This document shows, piece after piece, positions 17,243 to 23,602 of a DNA stretch of 23,602 nt. The number at the start of each line of letters is the position of its first letter. Position 1 is the stretch's first letter. The translations under genes were made by a program, and so were the position numbers. This DNA comes from Acidimicrobiaceae bacterium UBA2093 (GTDB taxonomy: Bacteria > Actinomycetota > Acidimicrobiia > Acidimicrobiales > Ilumatobacteraceae): contig DCZD01000024.1 in assembly GCA_002331255.1 (NCBI GenBank), positions 40,083 to 63,684 on the forward strand. The letters run 5' to 3'. Below the pieces are notes generated by a model. The model ran no database searches. It was not told the origin of the DNA and saw only the letters and a list, made by a program, of their open reading frames with translations.

Positions 17243-17542
17243 ATGTTGGTGAACCAGTTCCTCATGCTCGGAGCCGTGCTCTTCTGTATCGGTGTGTATG
17301 GCGTCATCGCACGTCGCAACGCTGTTCTCGTGCTCATGTCGATCGAGCTCATTCTGAATTCGGTGAACATCAACCTTCTCGCATTTGCACTGCGCAATGG
17401 TTCAGCTGATGGCCACACCTTCGCCCTCTACGTCATCGCTGTTGCTGCGGCTGAAGTCGGAGTCGGTCTGGCGATGGTGTTGCTCGTGTATCGCAATCGA
17501 AAGTCCATTGCATTGGACGAACTCGCAGAGATGAAGGGCTGA
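17243..17542 (+). CDS. nuoK: NADH-quinone oxidoreductase subunit K (NuoK), second cluster
   Basis: Three-span pump subunit, 99 residues. Essential membrane glutamates are E35 (MSIELILNSVN) and E71 (VAAAEVGVGL), 36 apart as in the family. The ATG follows the strongest Shine-Dalgarno of the window, GAGGAGGG at 17228-17235, 7 bases away. The C-terminal ELAEMKG resembles the ELKG end of the first-cluster copy. Confidence 0.97.
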   Translation: MLVNQFLMLGAVLFCIGVYGVIARRNAVLVLMSIELILNSVNINLLAFALRNGSADGHTFALYVIAVAAAEVGVGLAMVLLVYRNRKSIALDELAEMKG

Positions 17543-17546
17543 GCCG

Positions 17547-19901
17547 ATGCTGTCTGCAAGCACCGAAGCCGCAGAGGCCGTCTTCACCTCGGGTTGGTTC
17601 CTCGATCACGTCTGGATCGTGCCGATCATCCCCGCGGTGGCCTTCGCGCTCATCATCTTTTTTGGCAAGCGCCTTCCGATGAAGGGAAGCGAGCTCGGAA
17701 TTGTCTCCATGCTCGCGACGCTTGCAATGTCCGCCGCTGCCGCGTACCAATGGGTTAATCGCGTTGAAGCTGTCGAAAAAGAAGTGTTCGTACCCCCGGT
17801 GATCAAGGCATGGACGTGGTGGTCAAGTGACGGATTCTCGTTCGGCATCGGTCAGCACATCGACGGACTTGCACTAATCGTGCTCTGTGTCGTCGCCTTT
17901 ATCTCCACACTGGTTCAGATCTATTCGGTCGAATACCTGCATGGAGACCGGCGTTACACCCATTTCTTCGCATCACTAACTTTGTTCTCTGCCGGAATGA
18001 TGAACATGGTCATCGCTGAGAACATGCTGCAGCTCATTCTCGGCTGGGAAATCATGGGGCTCTGCTCGTTCATGCTTATCGGTCACTGGTGGGAAGACGG
18101 CGCGAACAGCCGAGCAGCTCTGAAGGCCTTCTTCACGACACGCACCGGTGACATCGGGTTGCTCGTTGGCACATCGGTGTTGTTCTTTGCCGCGAATGAG
18201 TGGACACAAAAGACCCTCGGCATCTCCGGCTTTACCATCCGTGGTTTGTCTGCGTGGGCTTTGTCGGGCGAACCCAGCTCGACAGCTATCACCGTTGGCG
18301 CAGTCGCGCTCTTCATCGCCTGCATTGGAAAGAGTGGTCAGTTCCCGCTGCACACGTGGTTGCCTGATGCAATGGCGGGACCTACGCCGGTCAGTTCGCT
18401 CTTGCACTCGTCGACGATGGTCGTGGCAGGCGTGTTCCTGGTGGCGCGTCTTTACCCCGTGTTCTTCGAGGGCATGAACATCCTCGGAACGAACGTGAAT
18501 TTCATCGTCGTCATCGGTGGCATCACCATCATCATTGCCGCAGCGCTGGCATTCGTTCAGAACGACATCAAGAAAGTTCTCGCGTACTCGACCGTGTCGC
18601 AGCTCGGCTACATGATGATGGGTCTCGGCGCTGGTGCATGGTTGCCGGCGGTGTTCCACATTTTCACGCACGCATTCTTCAAAGCATGCTTGTTCCTTGG
18701 CGCTGGCTCAATCAGCCACAGCGCGTCTCATCATTCATTCGACATGAAGAAGGACATGGGTGGCCTGCGTAAGTACATGCCGATCACCTTCATCACCTGG
18801 ATCATCAGCACCCTCGCGTTGTGCGGAGTGTTTCCGTTCTCTGGGTTCTTCTCCAAGGACGAGATCATCGACAATGTCGGTCACAACGGTTACAACGTGT
18901 TTATGATCGTCGGCCTAGTCGGAGCATTCCTGACGGCCGCTTACATGACCCGTGCCACGTATCTCACGTTCTTTGGCACTCCACGCGGTGCGTCAGCTGG
19001 GGAGCATCATGACGATGCACACGGCAGCCACGACACCCATGACGACCACGGTCATGATGCGCAGGCACACGATGCACATGACGTCCATGACGACCATTCG
19101 TCGCATGGTCCGCGTGAGAGTGGAAAGTTGATCACCGTTCCTCTCATCATCCTTGCGGTTCTTGCGATCGGGTCTGGCTTCCTGAACGCCACACCATTCG
19201 GTGAGAAGTGGGAGAAGTTGAAGGTGTGGGTCGAGCCACGTGCAGAAGTGGTCGATCCAACCAGCGTTGCGTTGGTTGCCCACGGAGGACCTGGCGAAGC
19301 GAAGTCACTACCTGCTGCGGAGGAGTCGGAGGAGGGTCATCATTCGTCGCCATGTGGGTCCGAGACTCCGACCGACGGCGTGTGTGTGGCGCCACAGCTG
19401 AATCACGCGAAGTTCAAGTGGTCGAAAGCCGCCTTGTCGCTCATCATCGTGTTCGCTGGCATTCTCATCAGTTGGTTCCTGTCGATGCAGCTCTACGAGC
19501 GCAAGAACAAGGCGCTGGTTGGTCTCACACAGCGAAACAAATTGCTCGGTGCGGGTTACAAGCTGCTCGCCAACAAGTACTACCTCGATGCGTTGTACGA
19601 GAACGTCATCGTCAAAGCCATCGCGTATCCAATCTCCCGCGGCGCTTACTGGGTCAACCAGAAAGTGCTTGACGGTGCTGTCAACGGAGCAGGAATCGTC
19701 GCTCGCGTGTCTGCAGGTTGGGTCTATCGCAACATCGACCAGCGAGTGGTCGATGGCACGGTGAACAGCTCGGGGGCAGCAGCCCAAGGGGCAGGTTCAG
19801 CCTTGCGGCCTGTTCAGTCCGGAAAAGTCAATCAGTACGGGGCGCTCTTGTTCGGCGCAGCCGCCATCGGCGCCCTTGTACTCGTCATCATCAACACCTG
19901 A
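17547..19901 (+). CDS. nuoL: NADH-quinone oxidoreductase subunit L (NuoL), second cluster, extended
   Basis: Distal antiporter-like pump subunit with channel residues E168 (GWEIMGLCS), K262 (CIGKSGQFPLHTWLPDAMAGP) and K379 (THAFFKACLFLGAG). At 784 residues it is about 150 longer than the first-cluster NuoL and usual family members. Three additions explain this: a loop at 486-520 with 12 histidines and 10 aspartates in 35 residues; an acidic segment at about 565-622 with Cys603 and Cys613 (C-x9-C); and a C-terminal tail in which VLDGAVNGAG (707-716) recurs as VVDGTVNSSG (734-743), 27 residues later. The tail ends in a hydrophobic span. These loops are likely outside the membrane; metal binding by the His/Asp loop is possible but not shown. 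Confidence 0.96.
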   Translation: MLSASTEAAEAVFTSGWFLDHVWIVPIIPAVAFALIIFFGKRLPMKGSELGIVSMLATLAMSAAAAYQWVNRVEAVEKEVFVPPVIKAWTWWSSDGFSFGIGQHIDGLALIVLCVVAFISTLVQIYSVEYLHGDRRYTHFFASLTLFSAGMMNMVIAENMLQLILGWEIMGLCSFMLIGHWWEDGANSRAALKAFFTTRTGDIGLLVGTSVLFFAANEWTQKTLGISGFTIRGLSAWALSGEPSSTAITVGAVALFIACIGKSGQFPLHTWLPDAMAGPTPVSSLLHSSTMVVAGVFLVARLYPVFFEGMNILGTNVNFIVVIGGITIIIAAALAFVQNDIKKVLAYSTVSQLGYMMMGLGAGAWLPAVFHIFTHAFFKACLFLGAGSISHSASHHSFDMKKDMGGLRKYMPITFITWIISTLALCGVFPFSGFFSKDEIIDNVGHNGYNVFMIVGLVGAFLTAAYMTRATYLTFFGTPRGASAGEHHDDAHGSHDTHDDHGHDAQAHDAHDVHDDHSSHGPRESGKLITVPLIILAVLAIGSGFLNATPFGEKWEKLKVWVEPRAEVVDPTSVALVAHGGPGEAKSLPAAEESEEGHHSSPCGSETPTDGVCVAPQLNHAKFKWSKAALSLIIVFAGILISWFLSMQLYERKNKALVGLTQRNKLLGAGYKLLANKYYLDALYENVIVKAIAYPISRGAYWVNQKVLDGAVNGAGIVARVSAGWVYRNIDQRVVDGTVNSSGAAAQGAGSALRPVQSGKVNQYGALLFGAAAIGALVLVIINT
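19002..19106 (+). repeat. Histidine/aspartate low-complexity coding tract in nuoL2
   Basis: CAT/CAC and GAT/GAC codons alternate with Ala, Gly and Ser codons over 35 codons, giving an imperfect repeat of the type HD-x-H. It lies in a predicted loop between membrane spans of NuoL2. The first-cluster NuoL has only a short related patch (about 6004-6055), and NuoM2 has a weaker one near its C-terminus (about 21291-21325). Confidence 0.85.
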
Positions 19902-19915
19902 GGGAGCTGGAAGAT

Positions 19916-21457
19916 ATGGAACTCCTGCGTGACAACAACTGGGTACTAACGGTCGGCACTTTTCTGCCGATGGTCGGTGTCCTCATCATGCTCTTCATCC
20001 CGAAGGCTGACGAGGTAGCCCAAAAGGCAGTCGCACTAACAACGGCGGTCGCCACATTGGCAGTCGGCGTGTGGACGCTCGTGCTGTTCGACTACGGACA
20101 AGCCGAGAAGTTGCAGTTCGTGGCAGACGTTGAGTGGATCTCGATCATCAAGAGTTCGTACCTCATCGGTCTAGATGGCATCAGTCTCCCGATGTACTTC
20201 TTGTCGATGGTCGTCACTGTGTTGGTAATGATCTACAGCTGGGACCACATTCCGAGCCCGGGCAATCCAAAAGCCTTCCTCATCCTTATGCTGATTCTGC
20301 AGACGGGAATGGCCGGAACATTCATCGCACAAGATCTGGTGTTGTTCTTCGTGTTCTTCGAAGTGGTGCTGTTGCCGATGTACTTCATGATCGGCGTGTG
20401 GGGTGGTGAACAGCGTCAATATGCATCGCTGAAGTTTTTCTTGTACACGATGTTCGGATCAGCGCTCATGCTCGTGGCGTTCCTCGCGCTGTTCTTCAAG
20501 ACTGGTGCCGAGAGCTTCGCAATTCCGTATCTCGTCGAAAACGGTGCATCAATCGCACGTAACACTCAGATATGGATCTTTGCCGGAATGTTCATCGGAT
20601 TCGCAGTGAAGGTTCCAATGTTTCCCTTCCATACATGGTTGCCCGACGCCCACACCCAGGCACCGACTCAGGGTTCGGTCATTCTTGCTGCGATCCTGCT
20701 GAAACTCGGAACGTACGGCTTCATCCGTATCGCGATTCCTGTGTTGCCCGAAGCGGCGAAAGAGTGGGCACCGTGGATCGGGTTGCTCGCGGTCATCGGC
20801 ATCATCTACGGCGCACTCGGATGTCTGGCACAGACCGACATGAAGCGACTCATCGCATTCTCTTCGGTCGCGCACATGGGCTTCGTCATGCTTGGTATCT
20901 CCACGCTCACGCCGTTCGGTTTCAATGCGGCGCTGTTTGGAATGGTCGCGCACGGACTCATCACCGGCATGTTGTTCTTCGTCGCCGGAAGCGTGAAAGA
21001 GCGCTACCACACGCTCGAAATCAAGCGTCTCTCTGGAATGTTGAAGCAAGTTCCGCGCCTTGGCTGGATCATGGGCTTCTGTGCGATGGCTTCGCTCGGC
21101 TTGCCAGGACTCGCTGGCTTCTGGGGTGAATTCCCCGCGATCTTGTCCGCGTACAGCCCGGCCGAAGGTCTGCCAGAAGAGACTTTCCGTACGTTCATGG
21201 TCATCGCCGCTATTGGAACTGTGTTCGCGGCTGGTTATTTGCTGTGGCTCTACCAGCGCACGGCATTCGGAGAGCCAAGTGCGGAGTTCAGCGGTCACGG
21301 TGACGGCCATGACGACATTCATGACGTCACAAAGTTCGAGTGGATCGCATGGACGCCGTTGCTCATCAGCATCGTGGTGTTCGGCGTGTATCCGCAATTG
21401 ATGTTCGATGTGCTCGACCCGGCAGTCAAAGCAACCCTCGCGGCGTTCGGAGGCTGA
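19916..21457 (+). CDS. nuoM: NADH-quinone oxidoreductase subunit M (NuoM), second cluster
   Basis: Middle antiporter-like pump subunit, 513 residues from the ATG at 19916, which has AGGGAG 9 bases before it; the longer open frame to 19718 lies inside nuoL. Channel residues are E149 (FFEVVLLPMYFMIGVWGG) and K232 (AVKVPMFPFHTWLPDAHTQAP), with QTDMKRLIAFSSVAHMGF following. A small His/Asp patch (GHGDGHDDIHD) precedes the last span. It is clearly homologous to the first-cluster NuoM but with many substitutions, so not a recent copy. Confidence 0.97.
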   Translation: MELLRDNNWVLTVGTFLPMVGVLIMLFIPKADEVAQKAVALTTAVATLAVGVWTLVLFDYGQAEKLQFVADVEWISIIKSSYLIGLDGISLPMYFLSMVVTVLVMIYSWDHIPSPGNPKAFLILMLILQTGMAGTFIAQDLVLFFVFFEVVLLPMYFMIGVWGGEQRQYASLKFFLYTMFGSALMLVAFLALFFKTGAESFAIPYLVENGASIARNTQIWIFAGMFIGFAVKVPMFPFHTWLPDAHTQAPTQGSVILAAILLKLGTYGFIRIAIPVLPEAAKEWAPWIGLLAVIGIIYGALGCLAQTDMKRLIAFSSVAHMGFVMLGISTLTPFGFNAALFGMVAHGLITGMLFFVAGSVKERYHTLEIKRLSGMLKQVPRLGWIMGFCAMASLGLPGLAGFWGEFPAILSAYSPAEGLPEETFRTFMVIAAIGTVFAAGYLLWLYQRTAFGEPSAEFSGHGDGHDDIHDVTKFEWIAWTPLLISIVVFGVYPQLMFDVLDPAVKATLAAFGG

Positions 21458-21460
21458 CCG

Positions 21461-22981
21461 GTGCTTTCATCGCTCCTGTCCGTTGTCGCTGCGAGCGACT
21501 GGGTGAGTCCGACCATCGATTATCACGCCCTCGCACCAGAGATCGTGCTTGCAGCCGGAATTGTCATCGTACTGCTTGTCGACCTCTTCACTAGTGAGAC
21601 GAACAAGTGGCTGGTTGCACCGCTCGCCAGTTTCTCTCTGTTGGGAGCTTTCATTCCGGTCGTCACCATCGCACTGAGCGACAACACGATGCGCGAGTTG
21701 TTTGATGGTCGCTATGTGGTCGATGAATTTTCCTTGGTTATCAAAGGCCTGTTTATTCTCGCTGGCTATGTCGTCGTGCTCATCTCCACTGATTATCTGC
21801 GTGAAGGTGACTACTACCAAGGGGAGTATTGGTTCCTGGTTCTTACCAGCATCCTCGGAATGGTGATGATGGCGTCAAGCCGCGACCTCGTCAGTATCTT
21901 TGTCGCGCTCGAGTTCCTGTCGATTCCGGCGTACATGTTGGCTGCGTGGCGTAAACGTGACCTGAAGAGCAACGAAGCAGGTGTGAAGTACTACCTGCTC
22001 GGTGTTTTCGCGTCAGCGATCATGCTGTACGGCATGTCGCTTCTCTATGGCATCGCCAACTCGACCTTGCTCACGGACATCGGTGAGACCTTGTCTAGCG
22101 AGATGACATCAATCCGCGCGCTTGCCATTTTGTTCGTGATTATCGGTTTCGCGTTCAAAGTTTCTGCGGTTCCATTCCACACGTGGGCTCCCGACACATA
22201 TGAAGGTGCACCCACTCCAGTCACTGCGTTCCTCTCGGTCGCATCAAAAGCAGCCGGCTTTGTTGCTCTGGTGACTGTCATTTATGTGGCCTTTCCGTAT
22301 GCGAGTGATGTCTGGCAGCCAGTCATATGGATCCTCTCTGTACTCACGATGACGGTGGGAAACGTGCTCGCACTTCGTCAGACGAACTTCGTGCGCATGC
22401 TGGCGTACTCATCTATTAGCCAAGGCGGATTTATCCTCATGCCACTCGCTGTCGCCGGCGAGGGAACGACCGGACAGTCGGCTCTTCGCGCCGTGGTCGT
22501 GTATCTCATGCTGTACGCGGCCACGAACCTAGGTGTGTTCGCCATCGTCATCGCAGTCGCGCGCAAGACGCGCAGCGGTGCAATTGCGTCGTATGGAGGT
22601 CTGTTCTCGTACGCACCCGGTTTGGCGGCACTGATGACGATCTTCATGGCATCGCTCGCCGGAATTCCGCCACTTGGCGGTTGGTTCGGCAAGTTCGCCG
22701 CGTTCCAAGCAGTGCTGTCTGCAGAGACGAATTGGGGCTACGCCATCGCCGTGATCGGTGCGGTGAACTCGGTGGTTGCCTTCGGTTACTACGGAAATGT
22801 TCTGCGCGAAATCTGGATGCGTCCGGTGCCTGATGGTGACACTGCACCAGTGGTGATTCAGCCAGCCATTGCGGTCGCACTTGGTATCACCGGTGTGGCG
22901 ACTTTGGTGCTCGGAACGCTTCCTGGCATCGTGTCGCACTTCGGTGACCTCGCCAGTTTGTCCAGTGCCTTCAGCGGCTGA
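21461..22981 (+). CDS. nuoN: NADH-quinone oxidoreductase subunit N (NuoN), second cluster
   Basis: Antiporter-like pump subunit, 506 residues. GTG start with CGGAGG (21448-21453) 7 bases before. Conserved residues are E151 (FVALEFLSIPAYMLAAW), K233 (FKVSAVPFHTWAPDTYEGAPTPVTAF) and the RQTNFVRMLAYSSISQGGF segment; here the usual lysine of VKRMLAYSS is a phenylalanine-valine variant (NFVRML). Last nuo gene of the cluster; its end overlaps the proposed start of the methyltransferase gene by 17 bp. Confidence 0.97.
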   Translation: MLSSLLSVVAASDWVSPTIDYHALAPEIVLAAGIVIVLLVDLFTSETNKWLVAPLASFSLLGAFIPVVTIALSDNTMRELFDGRYVVDEFSLVIKGLFILAGYVVVLISTDYLREGDYYQGEYWFLVLTSILGMVMMASSRDLVSIFVALEFLSIPAYMLAAWRKRDLKSNEAGVKYYLLGVFASAIMLYGMSLLYGIANSTLLTDIGETLSSEMTSIRALAILFVIIGFAFKVSAVPFHTWAPDTYEGAPTPVTAFLSVASKAAGFVALVTVIYVAFPYASDVWQPVIWILSVLTMTVGNVLALRQTNFVRMLAYSSISQGGFILMPLAVAGEGTTGQSALRAVVVYLMLYAATNLGVFAIVIAVARKTRSGAIASYGGLFSYAPGLAALMTIFMASLAGIPPLGGWFGKFAAFQAVLSAETNWGYAIAVIGAVNSVVAFGYYGNVLREIWMRPVPDGDTAPVVIQPAIAVALGITGVATLVLGTLPGIVSHFGDLASLSSAFSG

Positions 22982-23602
22982 CGACCTAGCGACAGCCATC
23001 GCAGCAGGCGATGGGAGCATCGATTTTGCAACCTTCATGTCGATTGCGTTGTATGGCCGACACGGCTTCTACACACGCACTGACGGCACAGGAAGAGCGG
23101 GTCGTCGGGGCGACTTCATTACATCGCCGGAAGTTGGCCCACTCTTTGGTCAACTGCTCGCTCGACACATTGACAACGAATGGCATCGTTGCGGTTGCCC
23201 TTCAACGTTCACTGTCGTCGATGCAGGCGCAGGCCCTGGCACTTTGGCTCGATCGGTCCTGGCTGCGTCGCCGAAGTGTTCGTCCGCACTTCGATATGTG
23301 GCCGTCGAGGCCTCGGCATCTCAGCGCGCAATGCATCCTGATGGCATCACGTCAACCGACGCGATGCCGGCACGCATCGACAATGGAATCATCATCGCAA
23401 ACGAATTGCTCGACAATCTTCCCTTCCAACTCTGGGTCTTCGATGGCGAGTGGAGGAAAGCGCGCGTGGTGCCAAGTGGCGACGGATTCGCCGAGATTCT
23501 CGAAAGATCATCACCACCGTCCTGCCTGCCCTCATCTGTGCGTCACGGCTCACGAGCGCCGCAGCAACTAGCGGCACAGAGCTGGCTCAAAGATTCAATG
23601 GG
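22965..23602 (+). CDS. Class I SAM-dependent methyltransferase, MidA/NDUFAF7 family, 3' truncated
   Basis: The frame is open to the window end (212 codons seen, about half of the family's usual length). Family-specific stretches appear in order: FATFMSIALYGRHGFY (21-36), GDFITSPEVGPLFGQLLA (49-66), the SAM-binding loop VVDAGAGPGTLA (84-95), the acidic Glu115 in YVAVEAS, and ANELLDNLPFQLW (145-157). In mitochondria the homologue NDUFAF7 dimethylates an arginine of NDUFS2 (NuoD) and is needed for complex I assembly. The GTG at 22965, overlapping nuoN2, is the most sensible start since residues just before FATFM belong to the family; no clear ribosome site is seen, so translational coupling is likely. 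ATG 23037 would cut into the conserved N-terminal motif. Confidence 0.9.
   Translation, partial: MPSAADDLATAIAAGDGSIDFATFMSIALYGRHGFYTRTDGTGRAGRRGDFITSPEVGPLFGQLLARHIDNEWHRCGCPSTFTVVDAGAGPGTLARSVLAASPKCSSALRYVAVEASASQRAMHPDGITSTDAMPARIDNGIIIANELLDNLPFQLWVFDGEWRKARVVPSGDGFAEILERSSPPSCLPSSVRHGSRAPQQLAAQSWLKDSM

Noticed and set aside
23011..23571. 186-codon plus-strand frame near the right end
   Set aside because: Out of frame with the methyltransferase, whose family motifs run continuously to the window end; the 186-codon product has no recognisable features.
1..23602. tRNA, rRNA, CRISPR, insertion sequence or phage genes
   Set aside because: I saw no cloverleaf, repeat-spacer array, transposase or terminal repeats; nearly all of the window is filled by recognised protein genes.

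Overview
The window carries two respiratory complex I (NADH:quinone oxidoreductase, nuo) gene clusters in tandem on the + strand, separated by a short block of three unrelated enzyme genes and followed by the start of a MidA/NDUFAF7-type methyltransferase gene. The base composition is moderately GC-rich, genes are tightly packed with ATGA/TGATG/GTGA stop-start overlaps, and several proteins (long NuoI, NuoL with histidine-rich loop, an 11-gene second nuo cluster) look actinobacterial. An aquatic actinobacterium, perhaps of class Acidimicrobiia, is my best guess, but that placement is inference from general appearance only.

Region 1 (1-9622, +) is the end of a probable 14-subunit cluster: nuoG (5' end outside the window), H, I, J, K, L, M, N. 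NuoG keeps ligands for clusters N4 and N7. The NADH-binding module (nuoE, F) and nuoA-D are presumably just upstream.

Region 2 (9623-12420) holds a two-gene minus-strand operon (threonine dehydratase with ACT domain, then a peptidase C26 / gamma-glutamyl hydrolase-type amidohydrolase) and a divergent + strand class I glutamine amidotransferase. The divergent starts are only 22 bp apart. A 133-bp gap with inverted repeats precedes the second nuo cluster.

Region 3 (12421-22981, +) is a complete 11-gene cluster nuoA, B, C, D, H, I, J, K, L, M, N. It has no nuoE, F or G, so the complex it encodes has the quinone-reducing and proton-pumping parts but no NADH-oxidising module of its own. Its electron donor may be ferredoxin, as in NDH-1/Fpo-type enzymes, or another protein. 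All four antiporter-like or small membrane subunits keep their key charged residues.

The most interesting signal is that residues lining the quinone site differ from canonical complex I in several subunits of the second cluster: NuoD Trp92 in place of the quinone-binding Tyr, NuoD Gln144 in place of the catalytic-pair Asp, NuoB Pro59 in place of a conserved Arg, and NuoH Ile230 in place of a loop Glu. The first cluster keeps the corresponding NuoH Glu (its NuoB/NuoD lie outside the window). Directly after nuoN2, overlapping it, comes a homologue of NDUFAF7, the mitochondrial enzyme that methylates NDUFS2/NuoD; the NuoD2 of this window has Arg69 at the position equivalent to the methylated arginine.
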